Source of the DNA: RUG14199 sp964629225
GTDB lineage: Bacteria > Bacillota > Clostridia > Oscillospirales > CAG-272
NCBI GenBank assembly: GCA_964629225.1
Contig: CAZVQC010000015.1
Span: 1 to 47,161, forward strand
Length of the DNA: 47,161 nt
Direction: 5' to 3'
Shown here: piece after piece, positions 17,567-26,722 of the stretch
How the letters are laid out: the number at the start of each line of letters is the position of its first letter
How positions within the stretch are numbered: position 1 is the first letter of the stretch
Position numbers and translations under genes: made by a program
Notes under the pieces: model-generated
What the model was told of the DNA's origin: nothing
Databases searched by the model: none
Seen by the model: only the letters and a program-made list of their open reading frames with translations

Positions 17567-19003
17567 TCACTCAAGTATTTCATACGATCGCCTCGATACC
17601 CCAAGCACGATCCCCATCTCCGCCATCAGCATCACAAGGGACGTGCCGCCGTAGGAAAGAAACGGCAGTGACACTCCGGTATTGAAAAATGCATCGGACA
17701 CCACCATGATGTTAAGAAACGCTTGGACTCCCACCTGTGTCACGATGCCGAAGACGATGAGGGACGAGTACTTATCCGGTGCTCTGAGAGCAATACGGTA
17801 CCCTCTGATTATCAGCGCCATAAACAGCGCAATTACCGCAATTGCCCCAACGAATCCCATCTCCTCACACCAAATGGTGAAGATGAAGTCGTTATGAGCC
17901 TCGGAAACGTAACTGTATTTCTGTCGGCTCTGCCCAAGACCCATTCCGAGAAAGCCTCCCGATCCGATGGCAAGGGTACCCTGATAGGTCTGCCACGCCT
18001 CGTCGAGAATATCCGCCTCGTCATCAAAGAAAGTAGTGACTCTCTCCAGAGCGTAGGGATTGATCACAAGATAAACTGGGACTCCCACCGTTGCCAGCCC
18101 CATATAAAACGGGACTGTGATACGCATATCCACGCCGCCGAGGAACAGCACCACAACGCCGAGTATCACCGTGATGCCGAGACCCGACAGATGCTTTTCA
18201 AATGCGATAAGAAGCGCCATTACTCCGACGAATGCGCCGGGGATGAGGACTCCGTAGATAAGACGGTTCTTAAAACTGCCCTTGTCCCGGACTTCATTCT
18301 CGTGATTGGAAAGATACCACGCCAGCATGAGAACTATGGCAAGCTTTGCGATCTCCGAGGGCTGGATACGGATGTCCTCGGTGATATTGATCCACCTTTT
18401 GGCGCCTCCCGCCGTGGTTCCGAAGATAAGAACTGCGATCAGCATCAAAATGGAAAAGCCGTAGATCGCGGGTGAAAACTTCTTGATAAGGTGGGTGGGA
18501 AAGAACGTGCAGATCAGCATGATCGCAGTTCCTATGGCGATCCACCGAAGCTGCTTGATAACGTAGTAGGAGCCGGACAGCCCTTTGGCGATAGCCGCCG
18601 GATAACTGGCAGTGTAGATCATCACTATGCCGAGGCTGATGAGCAGTGCCACAAGGATGAAGAATATCCTGTCGGGACTTCCTTTAGTCCTTGCTACTTT
18701 TTCATACCAGCGTTTTTCCTTTTCCGCCTTGGCAAGGCTCTTTTCATCTGCCTTCTGTACGGCACCGTAGGGTCTGACCGACCGTCCCGAACTGTAGGAG
18801 CCTCTTTTGGGCGCTCTCGTCACCTCTGCTTTTGGGCGAGGAGATCTGGTTCCCTCCGCTTTTCTTCCCGGCAGAGGGCGCATTATTTCAGCTTTGGGAC
18901 TAGTGGCATCGGTGCGCCCTTGGCGCACTTCACCGTAGCCTCCGTTTTCGGGGCTGCGCCGTCCTTCCGCATTATTGATCCGTCTTCCGGAACCGTTGTT
19001 CAT
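17567..19003 (-). CDS. ftsW: FtsW/SpoVE/RodA-family peptidoglycan glycosyltransferase with long N-terminal tail
   Basis: The SEDS polymerase that extends glycan strands from lipid II at the septum, paired with the class B PBP encoded upstream. About ten membrane helices occupy residues 112-470, with family motifs WIAIGTAIM, GGAKRWI, PSEIAKLA, AHNDFIF and the late FLSYGGTSLVMLM. Unusual is a basic, disordered cytoplasmic tail of about 110 residues before the first helix. It contains three near-repeats, PKAEIMR (36-42), RKAEGTR (47-53) and PKAEVTR (57-63), and a matching PKTEVPR lies in the FtsL tail. GGGAGG six bases before the ATG fixes the start. It sits directly after mraY with no murD in between. 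Confidence 0.94.
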   Translation of the reverse strand: MNNGSGRRINNAEGRRSPENGGYGEVRQGRTDATSPKAEIMRPLPGRKAEGTRSPRPKAEVTRAPKRGSYSSGRSVRPYGAVQKADEKSLAKAEKEKRWYEKVARTKGSPDRIFFILVALLISLGIVMIYTASYPAAIAKGLSGSYYVIKQLRWIAIGTAIMLICTFFPTHLIKKFSPAIYGFSILMLIAVLIFGTTAGGAKRWINITEDIRIQPSEIAKLAIVLMLAWYLSNHENEVRDKGSFKNRLIYGVLIPGAFVGVMALLIAFEKHLSGLGITVILGVVVLFLGGVDMRITVPFYMGLATVGVPVYLVINPYALERVTTFFDDEADILDEAWQTYQGTLAIGSGGFLGMGLGQSRQKYSYVSEAHNDFIFTIWCEEMGFVGAIAVIALFMALIIRGYRIALRAPDKYSSLIVFGIVTQVGVQAFLNIMVVSDAFFNTGVSLPFLSYGGTSLVMLMAEMGIVLGVSRRSYEILE

Positions 19004-19035
19004 TCGGCACCTCCCGGTGATGTTTTACCAATGCT

Positions 19036-20040
19036 TCAAAGTGAAAGCCATGCAACTGCGCAAAATACCGCTGCCGCACCGCTGAAGAGTAATACGATGG
19101 AGATCTCATTGAGACCGCATTTTTCAAAATGGTGATGTATCGGAGCCATCTTAAAGAGCCTCTTTCCGTGGGTCAGTTTGAAGTAGCCCACTTGGAGTAT
19201 CACCGATGCCGCCTCGATAACGTACACGAGTCCGGCTATGAGAATGATGAGGGGATCCTTCATGATGAAGGCACCGCCCGCCATCAGCGCTCCGAGAAAG
19301 AGAGAACCCGTGTCTCCCATAAATACCCTTGCTGGATAGAAATTGTAGACGAGGAATCCCGCCGTAGCACCCACTGTAATAAAAGCCAACATTGAGAGCG
19401 ACGGAGAATCCAAGGGCAACTTAAGCAGAGCATAAGCACCGTAGAACACCGACACGATAAGCGTCACCGAAGAGGCGAGGCCGTCGATGCCGTCGGTGAG
19501 GTTGACACTGTTGTCAATACCGGTGAGGACCAACATTGCGATGACATAGAACGCAAGGCCCACGTCGAGAGAAAAGCCACCCGAAAACGGGATCCTAAGT
19601 TCGCTTCCAAGGTCGCAAAGAAGACACATCGCCGCAAGATACAAGACCGCAAAAAGCACTTGAAGAGCGAACTTCTGCTTTGCGGAAAGCCCTTCGTTCT
19701 GCTTTTTCTTCAGTTTGGCAAGGTCATCGATTAGACCGGTCATTCCGCACAGAACCGCATATGCCATGGTGAGCACGAACGGAACGATGCTCTCGCCGCC
19801 GTACTTCACTCCGAAGAACACAGAGAGAAGGACAGAAGAAACGAGGGCGGCTATTATGAATGCGATGCCCCCCATCGTGGGAGTTCCCTCTTTGCTCTTG
19901 TGCCATCTGGGACCGATCTCAAGTATCGGCTGCCCGAGATGTCGGCTTTTGAGAAGAGGGATGAGTTTTCTTGAGATCAACACCGTGAGAAGGAATGTAA
20001 GGAGCATTCCCGCCGCCAGCACCGCTATATCTGTTTTCAT
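19036..20040 (-). CDS. mraY: MraY, phospho-MurNAc-pentapeptide translocase
   Basis: Transfers phospho-MurNAc-pentapeptide to undecaprenyl phosphate, making lipid I, in the cytoplasmic membrane. At 334 residues it has about ten helices and the family signatures KEGTPTMGG, the Asp-pair motif LIDDLAKL, NSVNLTDGIDGLA and FMGDTGSLFLG. The C-terminal His-rich MAPIHHHFEKCG follows. AAGGAG precedes the ATG. It is 20 bases from murF upstream and 32 bases from ftsW downstream, in a tight transcription unit. Confidence 0.97.
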   Translation of the reverse strand: MKTDIAVLAAGMLLTFLLTVLISRKLIPLLKSRHLGQPILEIGPRWHKSKEGTPTMGGIAFIIAALVSSVLLSVFFGVKYGGESIVPFVLTMAYAVLCGMTGLIDDLAKLKKKQNEGLSAKQKFALQVLFAVLYLAAMCLLCDLGSELRIPFSGGFSLDVGLAFYVIAMLVLTGIDNSVNLTDGIDGLASSVTLIVSVFYGAYALLKLPLDSPSLSMLAFITVGATAGFLVYNFYPARVFMGDTGSLFLGALMAGGAFIMKDPLIILIAGLVYVIEAASVILQVGYFKLTHGKRLFKMAPIHHHFEKCGLNEISIVLLFSGAAAVFCAVAWLSL

Positions 20041-20060
20041 ATTGCTCTCCTTGTTCGTCC

Positions 20061-21512
20061 TTATTTGCCGTTTTCGGATCTTTTCTTTTTGCTCTTCGCC
20101 ATCAGCGAGATGACTCTCTCCGCAGCAACGCCCCGACTTGCCTTCACAAGCAGAATGTCGCCTGTGAGAGCGTTTTTCATTATCCCGTCTGCCACTGTTT
20201 CCGGATCGTTAAGATCGGGGAAAACGAACACATTGTCCGCTCTGATACCTTTTTTTATCGCCGCCTCGGCAATGGTGTCCGCCATTGCACCGAAGCAGTA
20301 GAGCCTTTCTATCTTCATTTGAGCCGCATACTGCCCCAGTTGATCGTGCATGAGTCTTGCGTTCTCGCCAAGTTCCAACATATCTCCGAGAAGTGCCGTA
20401 GCACGGCCACCCTCTTTTTTCGCCTTTGCACAAAGCACGTCAATGGCGGCACGCATGGATTCGGGACTTGCGTTGTAACAGTCCTCGATGACGGTGATAT
20501 TTCCGATCTTCAGGATCTTCTGCCTCATCTCCGTGCCCTCAAAGTTTGCAAGGCCGGTCCTTATCCTCTCCTCACTCATGCCAAGGAAGGTACCCACCGC
20601 AAATGCAGCCATGGCATTGTAGACGTTGTGTCTTCCGAGGATAGGTATCTCCATGTTGATGGCGGCACGGTCACCGTAGAGCACGTCGAACACCATTCCG
20701 TCGCCGCTCGTTCGGATATTCATGGCCTTGAAATCGGCACTTCTGTTGTAAATGCCCATGTAACGGGGAGCAGGAGAGATCAGGACTTTCCTTTCTGTCA
20801 GGAGAGGTTCGTCTCCGTTGAGCAAAAGAACGGAATCCTTTGCCATTCCCTCCGTTATCTCAAGCTTCGCCCTGCAGATGTTCTCACGGCTGCCGAGGGA
20901 AGCTATGTGGGAGGTGCCTATGTTTGTCACCACCGCAATGTCCGGTCTGACCAATTTTGTCATGAAGGAGATCTCACCGAACTTACACATTCCCATTTCA
21001 AGTACCGCCACCTCACATTCGGGGGTGAGTGAAAAGAGGGTCATGGGAAGTCCTATCTCGTTGTTGTGGTTCCCCTGGGTCTTGAGGGTGTTGAAACTCG
21101 CCTTTGCCACCGATGCTATGAAATCCTTAGTGGTGGTCTTGCCCACACTGCCGGTGACTGCCACGAATCTCGCTTTGGAAAAACTCCTGTAATATCCGGA
21201 GAGTTTTCCGAGGGCATCAACGGTATCATCCACCAAAACGGCTGTGAAGTTCTCACCCTCGGCATCCTTCGGTATTCTGTTGCAGAGCACCACGGATGCT
21301 CCCGCTCTCACGGTATTTGCTATGTAATCGTGACCGTCTGCCCTTTCGCCCTTAACGGCGCAAAAAAGGCTTCCCTCCCCCGCATCTCTCGAATCGTAGA
21401 TCACATTCGTGACTTTTCCCGTTCCGCCGTTTCCCACAGCGACGGCACATCCCCCCGTTGCCGAAGCGATCTCCTCGGCAGTGAGATGCTTCAGTTTCAG
21501 AACAGACTTCAT
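20061..21512 (-). CDS. murF: MurF, UDP-MurNAc-tripeptide--D-Ala-D-Ala ligase
   Basis: Completes the cytoplasmic pentapeptide precursor by adding D-Ala-D-Ala. The 483-residue Mur ligase has the P-loop GSVGKTTTKD, the central-domain NHNNEIGLP and LEMGMCKFGEI, IEDCYNASPESMRAAI, and the C-terminal GDMLELGENA. AAAGGA lies nine bases before the ATG. It follows murE after a 190-base structured gap. Confidence 0.96.
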   Translation of the reverse strand: MKSVLKLKHLTAEEIASATGGCAVAVGNGGTGKVTNVIYDSRDAGEGSLFCAVKGERADGHDYIANTVRAGASVVLCNRIPKDAEGENFTAVLVDDTVDALGKLSGYYRSFSKARFVAVTGSVGKTTTKDFIASVAKASFNTLKTQGNHNNEIGLPMTLFSLTPECEVAVLEMGMCKFGEISFMTKLVRPDIAVVTNIGTSHIASLGSRENICRAKLEITEGMAKDSVLLLNGDEPLLTERKVLISPAPRYMGIYNRSADFKAMNIRTSGDGMVFDVLYGDRAAINMEIPILGRHNVYNAMAAFAVGTFLGMSEERIRTGLANFEGTEMRQKILKIGNITVIEDCYNASPESMRAAIDVLCAKAKKEGGRATALLGDMLELGENARLMHDQLGQYAAQMKIERLYCFGAMADTIAEAAIKKGIRADNVFVFPDLNDPETVADGIMKNALTGDILLVKASRGVAAERVISLMAKSKKKRSENGK

Positions 21513-21702
21513 AATTTATCATCCTTTCAAACGGACAACTCCGTGTCATTCTCTAATATAATATTATAACATAACGTGACGTTTTTTGCCTTAGTGCATT
21601 TCAACAATTCTGCTTCCCTGTTTTTGGTGCTATTGTTGCAGTATCATGTCAAAGGACGTCATCGCAAGCGATCCCATGCTTCATATCACAGGATCGGACA
21701 GC
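21513..21702 (-). other. murE-murF intergenic gap, 190 bases, structured
   Basis: This is longer than any other gap between the mur genes here. On the minus strand it holds CGATCC / GGATCG about 10-40 bases after the murE stop and CAACAAT / ATTGTTG further on. A TATAAT at about 21560 stands close to murF with no good -35. It may carry a weak internal promoter or an attenuator. No gene is seen. Confidence 0.35.
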
Positions 21703-23202
21703 TCAATCACTGCTGTTTCGCTGCTTTTCAAAAAGTGCCTTCGCCACCTCGTCTCTTTCGGAAAAAAATCTTTTTCCGCATTTGTCGATAATGTATTTCT
21801 CGTGCCCCTTCCCCGCAAGTATCACCGTGTCCGCCGTCCTTGCCATCTTGATCGCAAACCCGATACTCTCGCCTCGGTCACCTATTTCGAAGATCTCACA
21901 ATCGGCATCGACGCTCTCGGCACCTTCAAGGATCTCTTTTCTGATCACTGCCGGGTTCTCACCTCTGGGGTTGTCATCGGTCACAATGCAGACATCGGAA
22001 TACGTGGCGGCTATCTGCCCCATCTCACGCCTTTTTTCAAAACACCTTTCCCCACCGCATCCGAAAACGGTGATGAGTCTTCCGCCGCAGTATGAGGATG
22101 CAGTCCGAAGCAGTCTCTCAAGGGCATCCGGTGTGTGGGCGTAGTCTATTATCACCCGAATGCCCTCTTCGGTCAGTGCAACAGTCTCTCCCCTGCCGAC
22201 AGGTCCTCCGTAAGCGGCAATTCCTCGGCGGATACTCTCGGTATCGACTCCCATTTCAAGTGCCGCCACCGCTGCCGCCGCCGTGTTTTCGATCGCAACA
22301 GGTCCCCACATGGGACTTTTCACCATGATGGCACCCTTTTCACCTTCAAGGAGATAGGAGACTCCGTCAAAACCATTCTCGGATACCTTCAAGACACGGT
22401 ATGCGGCATCGTTGTCATCGCCGCCGACCGAAAAAGTCACCGCCCCGCAAATCATTTCCGAAAGGCGCTTTCCGTAGCTGTCGGAAGTGTTGATGACCGT
22501 TTTTCGACACAGGCGGCAAATGCCGGCCTTCGCTTCAAAATACTTCTCCATATCCCCGTGAAAATCAAGGTGATCCTTCGTGAGATTCAAAAAGATACCG
22601 ACGTCAAAAGTGATGCCTTCCAGTTTCGACAGAGCGAGAGCGTGGGATGAAGCCTCCGCCGCAATGAATCGGCAGCCGTCCCGCAAGAGCCTATTCAAGG
22701 TAGGATAGAATACCTCCGGGTCCGGAGTGGTAACGCTTCCCACCTTTGATATCTCAAGAGGCTCTCCACCGGAAAACACGCCGGCAGTACCGATGATACC
22801 GCTCTTTTTGCCAAAGGATGTGAAAATGCTTCCGAGAAGCCCCGTAACGGTGGTTTTTCCGTTAGTTCCCGTCACCGCCGCAGTATTTACCCCAACAAGG
22901 TCAACGCCGCTTAAAACCGCCGCAGATCGTGCGAGAGCGCGTCTCGGGTCTTCGACTCTCACAAGGGGAATCCCCAAGTCTCCGACAAGTCGCTCCCCCG
23001 TTAAAATGCAGGCGGCGCCATTTGCCGCCGCCTGCACCGTAAAATCATTTCCGTCCTGCCAAAGCCCCCGAAGGGCAGCAAACAGATAGGCTCTTTTTAC
23101 AAGAGATGAGTGCTCGGTTACGCCGACTATGTCGGGATCCCCTGAGCCCGTGACGGAAAGGGGAACTATCCCCGCCCGTCTTATAAGTTCGGACAGTTTC
23201 AT
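21703..23202 (-). CDS. murE: MurE, UDP-MurNAc-dipeptide--meso-diaminopimelate ligase
   Basis: Adds the third amino acid to the peptidoglycan stem. At 499 residues it has the P-loop TGTNGKTTVTG, NLTKDHLDFHG, and the specificity motif DDNPRGENP. The Arg in DNPR marks meso-diaminopimelate ligases, as opposed to DNPA/DNPD in lysine-adding enzymes, so the wall is predicted to be of A2pm type. I start at the ATG at 23202 (MKLSELIRRAG), which has GGGAGG six bases upstream; a longer frame from 23238 has no such site. It follows the PBP gene by 51 bases. Confidence 0.96.
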   Translation of the reverse strand: MKLSELIRRAGIVPLSVTGSGDPDIVGVTEHSSLVKRAYLFAALRGLWQDGNDFTVQAAANGAACILTGERLVGDLGIPLVRVEDPRRALARSAAVLSGVDLVGVNTAAVTGTNGKTTVTGLLGSIFTSFGKKSGIIGTAGVFSGGEPLEISKVGSVTTPDPEVFYPTLNRLLRDGCRFIAAEASSHALALSKLEGITFDVGIFLNLTKDHLDFHGDMEKYFEAKAGICRLCRKTVINTSDSYGKRLSEMICGAVTFSVGGDDNDAAYRVLKVSENGFDGVSYLLEGEKGAIMVKSPMWGPVAIENTAAAAVAALEMGVDTESIRRGIAAYGGPVGRGETVALTEEGIRVIIDYAHTPDALERLLRTASSYCGGRLITVFGCGGERCFEKRREMGQIAATYSDVCIVTDDNPRGENPAVIRKEILEGAESVDADCEIFEIGDRGESIGFAIKMARTADTVILAGKGHEKYIIDKCGKRFFSERDEVAKALFEKQRNSSD

Positions 23203-23253
23203 GTTTTTCCTCCCGAAAATAGAATGAAAAACTTTCACGTCCTTTTTATTCTA

Positions 23254-25578
23254 TCAGTCGTCCGAGGTGATGCTGTGCCTCATTTCAACAGTTACCAAAG
23301 TTCCGACGGGAACGACCTCTCCCGCAGCGGGGCTTTGAGCCCTTACCGTTGCCGCCGCACCGTTGGTGGCACCGGAGATCCTCACGTTGAGACCGAGATT
23401 GGTCACTATCCTGTTGGCTGCCTCCGCAGTCTTACCCACAAGATCCGGCATCGTTATCTCCGCTTTTACCAGGGATTCGTCGGTGTAGAGGTAGAGTACG
23501 CCGCTGTCCCTTGTGAAAGAGCTTCCTCCGTCGGGTGTCTGAGCCTTGACGGTATCTCCGTCTCCCACTATCTTGTAGTTGATCTTTCTCCAGGACAGAT
23601 CGTTTTCCGCATTTGCCACGGAAGAACCCACGTAGTTCGACACGGTGACCTCATCGTACTTCATCTCCTCCTCGGTGTAGGAGGGCTCGTATCCGAGATA
23701 CGGAAGGATGAAAGACAGAAGATTCGAAACGTAAGGCGCCGCAACGACGCTTCCGTATTCCACTCCGCCCATCGGCTCATCCACCATGATGAGCACCGCT
23801 ATCTGCGGATCGTCCGCAGGAGCGTAAGCAACGCAGGAACCGACTCTGAGAGTATCCTCGCCGTTTTCGTCCATTTTGTCTCGCTTTTGAGAAGTACCGG
23901 TCTTTGCCGCCACCTTGTAGCCCTTCACGTAGGCGTTTCTTGCTCCCCCGTTCCCTGAGACACCTTCTTCAAGTATCTCCGTTATAGTGTCGCAAGTCTC
24001 CTTGCTGATCACCTGTCGCTTCACGTCCGTTTTGAAACTCTCTATGACGTTTCCGTCATCGTCCGTTATCTCCTTAAGAAAATGAGGAGTCACCAAGTTT
24101 CCACCGTTTGCAACGGATGCAATGGCCGTTATCTGCTGGATCGGGGTGGTCTTGAAGGTCTGGCCGAAGGAGTAGACCGCAAGAGACGGGATAGTGAAGT
24201 CCTTGTATGCGTGACTTATGGTGTTCGCTTCGTTTGGTGCGTCGATGCCGGTAGTGGACTTGTAGCCGAACTGGTCAAAGTAACGGTAGAATTTTTCCTG
24301 ACCGACCCTGAGACCGATAGCCATCAGAGTGGGGTTACATGACTGTTGCAGACCCACGCGGAAAGTCACCGAGCCGTGCCCCCCTGCCTTGTGGCATCTT
24401 ATGGGATCGGGATACCCCTCGACCCTCATGTATCCCGGACAATAAAACATCTCATCGGTGCGCACCGCCTTCTCCTCCAGTGCCATTGCGGTGGTCATTA
24501 TCTTGAATGTAGAGCCGGGCTCGTAGGTCTCTGTGACCGCCTTGTTCTTCCACATTGTGTAGAGGAGCTCCAGTCTCGCCTTATTGTACTCATCGGTACC
24601 CTCGGTGTACTGCGCAAGAACGCTCTGAGACAGTGAGTCAAGAGTCCTCGGATCGTTCAGATCAAAGGTAGGAGCTACCGCCATTGCCAGGACCCCTCCG
24701 GTCTTTACGTTCATGACGATGCCACAGACTCGGTTAGCCACCTTGTGATCCTTCAGCGCCGCTTCAAGCTGGTTTTCCAGCTCATACTGAATGTAGACGT
24801 CAAGGGTAGTGCCGATACGGTAGCCGTTTTCGGCTTCAACATACGTCTCGTATTCGAAGGGCATCTCATTGTTATTTGCATCCTGTGCGGTGATGTATCT
24901 GCCACTGGTGCCCTCCATCACGTTATTATAATAATACTCAAGCCCGTAGATGCCTTTTCCGTCAAGGTCGGTAAAGCCGATGACGTGGGAGGCAAGGTTT
25001 CCGTAAGGGTAGTATCTCATGGAGGATGCCACAAGGTAGATCTGTCTGTCAAAGCCGTACTCCTCTTTGAACTGCCTTATCTGATCCGCCACATCTTCGC
25101 CTATCTCCTTGGCGATGACCTCGTAACGGCGTCCCTCCTTACCGCATTTTTCAAGAACGGTTTCGTAGTCCACCCCCTCGATGACTCCCGACAGATATTT
25201 CGAGATGATCTCATCCATTTTGAGGCCGCTTTCACGCTTACCATCGAAATTATCCCACTCAAAGACCGGGGTAGCATTGTTCTCATCCACCTGTTTCATG
25301 GCATCTATAATGTCCTGTGGGGAGATGAATACCAAATATCTCGTCGTGTTGGTAGCCAGCAGGTTCCCGTTGGTATCGTAGATATCGCCCCGTTCGGGAT
25401 TGACCTTCACCTCGGTGGTCATCTGATCTGCGACTTTGCCCTGATAGTCGGCGTAGGATATCACCTGCATATTGAAGAGAACGTAGATTATGTAGATGAC
25501 CACACAGGCGAAGATGCCAAGCAGCACATAGGCTTTTATGTGGGTATTCCTGTCAAGTCTCGGTCTTCCTTTTTCCAT
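23254..25578 (-). CDS. Class B penicillin-binding protein, SpoVD/FtsI type, with two PASTA domains
   Basis: The septal transpeptidase that cross-links glycan made by FtsW. The 774-residue protein has one N-terminal anchor helix (16-36), the PBP dimerisation domain from about 55, and a transpeptidase domain. The catalytic motifs are STFK (Ser355), SCN in LQQSCNPTLM, and KTGT in VAAKTGTSQK. Two PASTA repeats (about 640-700 and 705-770) form the C-terminus, as in SpoVD and Bacillus PbpB. Only one such gene is in this cluster, so it may serve vegetative division, sporulation or both. The start at 25578 has GGAGGGACAA before it; an in-frame TTG at 25599 lacks a site. An inverted repeat precedes it at 25696-25730. 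Confidence 0.94.
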   Translation of the reverse strand: MEKGRPRLDRNTHIKAYVLLGIFACVVIYIIYVLFNMQVISYADYQGKVADQMTTEVKVNPERGDIYDTNGNLLATNTTRYLVFISPQDIIDAMKQVDENNATPVFEWDNFDGKRESGLKMDEIISKYLSGVIEGVDYETVLEKCGKEGRRYEVIAKEIGEDVADQIRQFKEEYGFDRQIYLVASSMRYYPYGNLASHVIGFTDLDGKGIYGLEYYYNNVMEGTSGRYITAQDANNNEMPFEYETYVEAENGYRIGTTLDVYIQYELENQLEAALKDHKVANRVCGIVMNVKTGGVLAMAVAPTFDLNDPRTLDSLSQSVLAQYTEGTDEYNKARLELLYTMWKNKAVTETYEPGSTFKIMTTAMALEEKAVRTDEMFYCPGYMRVEGYPDPIRCHKAGGHGSVTFRVGLQQSCNPTLMAIGLRVGQEKFYRYFDQFGYKSTTGIDAPNEANTISHAYKDFTIPSLAVYSFGQTFKTTPIQQITAIASVANGGNLVTPHFLKEITDDDGNVIESFKTDVKRQVISKETCDTITEILEEGVSGNGGARNAYVKGYKVAAKTGTSQKRDKMDENGEDTLRVGSCVAYAPADDPQIAVLIMVDEPMGGVEYGSVVAAPYVSNLLSFILPYLGYEPSYTEEEMKYDEVTVSNYVGSSVANAENDLSWRKINYKIVGDGDTVKAQTPDGGSSFTRDSGVLYLYTDESLVKAEITMPDLVGKTAEAANRIVTNLGLNVRISGATNGAAATVRAQSPAAGEVVPVGTLVTVEMRHSITSDD

Positions 25579-25695
25579 TTGTCCCTCCAAAAAATCCAAA
25601 CCGTTCTATTATATGACGGCATACCCGTCCCTAATACCGGCAAAAAAGTGTCATAAGATCCCATGGGCCAAATAAAAGACCCGATAAGATGAAAA

Positions 25696-25730
25696 CGACC
25701 GAAGTGCTGCTTTCTTTGGCTCTTCGGTCG
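25696..25730 (-). promoter_or_regulatory. Hairpin between ftsL and the PBP gene (weak terminator or attenuator)
   Basis: CGACCGAAG and CTTCGGTCG form a perfect 9-base stem with a 17-base loop. On the minus strand the stem is followed by TTTTC only, a poor U-tract, so partial termination or mRNA processing is more likely than a full stop. Confidence 0.45.
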
Positions 25731-25765
25731 GTATTCGTCTGATACTCACCGTCCTACGACGGGTC

Positions 25766-26647
25766 TCAGTCAATGTATTCAAGCAGCTTCCGGAAATTGC
25801 CGCCCATGGCGGAAAGCATGGTGGAGAATGTGCCCTCGGAGGCCTCCTCTTCACCGTTCTTTATTACCTCTATCCTTTCGCCGCCGGCGATGGAAACGTG
25901 TCTGGTTTCAATGTAGTCGCTCTTGACCATGCCGATCTCATCGACTGCGTACTTTTCTATCTCGCGAATGTCGTCGCGGACACTGAGCATATTGGACAGT
26001 TTGTCCCGCTCCTCAAGAAGTGCGCTCTGAGTCTCCTTAAGAGACGCGACTTCTCTGGTAGCCTCAAAATAGCCGGAATACGTTCCGATAACGACAAAAA
26101 GCATCACCGTGCAAAGAACGACTCCGAAAACAAGTCCCTTGGGGAAGGGCTTGCGCTTTATCTTCTTCTCCGCGATACCCTCAAGTGCATCATCGGGGGC
26201 AAAGAAGGAAGCGAGACCGCGTCCGATCAATTTGAATAAGGAAGTCTTCTTCTTTTTTGTCTTATTTTGAGTGGCTCCGCGGCGGCGCTCGTAGGCTTTG
26301 CCATTGAATCTCGCCGCCTTGTATCTTATGGAGCTTCCGATTGCATAAGCTGTTCCGTAAGGCTCACCGGGAAGCGGAACGTTTTCCACACCGGTGCCTC
26401 TTGTGCCGTTATTTCGAGCATTGTTCCCCTGAGCACTGCGGCGATCGACACGGAGGCGTCTCTCAGTATTTTCGGCAGTGACCGAAGGGGCAACAAAACG
26501 GCTCGCATAACTTCTCGGAACCTCCGTTTTCGGCCTTGCCAAAGGTCTGTTAGAACCGGCTTGAGGACGTACCGTGACATTTGCTAGTCCCCGATCCTTG
26601 AATCTGTATTTCAGTTTTTCACACAGGTCAACATTCTGATATGTCAT
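25766..26647 (-). CDS. ftsL: FtsL-like cell division protein with long cytoplasmic tail
   Basis: Assigned mainly by position between rsmH and the septal PBP and by shape. A single membrane helix lies at 171-189 (LVFGVVLCTVMLFVVIGTY). An extracellular coiled coil with leucine-type heptads follows at about 198-225, then the EIEKYAVDEIGMVK segment typical of FtsL. At 293 residues it is far longer than the usual 90-120. The extra length is a basic, Arg/Asn-rich, disordered cytoplasmic tail of about 170 residues containing PKTEVPR (39-45), a match to repeats in the FtsW tail. AAGGAGGAG precedes the ATG. FtsL is expected to bind FtsQ and DivIC and activate FtsW-PBP. Confidence 0.82.
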   Translation of the reverse strand: MTYQNVDLCEKLKYRFKDRGLANVTVRPQAGSNRPLARPKTEVPRSYASRFVAPSVTAENTERRLRVDRRSAQGNNARNNGTRGTGVENVPLPGEPYGTAYAIGSSIRYKAARFNGKAYERRRGATQNKTKKKKTSLFKLIGRGLASFFAPDDALEGIAEKKIKRKPFPKGLVFGVVLCTVMLFVVIGTYSGYFEATREVASLKETQSALLEERDKLSNMLSVRDDIREIEKYAVDEIGMVKSDYIETRHVSIAGGERIEVIKNGEEEASEGTFSTMLSAMGGNFRKLLEYID

Positions 26648-26722
26648 GGTATCTCCTCCTTTTTGAGTTATTTCCGAAACAGATGATCGGATAATTAATT
26701 ATGTAATGAGGGCAAAAAAAGA

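Noticed and set aside
24745..25656. 303-codon plus-strand frame opposite the septal PBP gene
   Set aside because: Antisense shadow of a firmly identified gene; no start signals and no domain.
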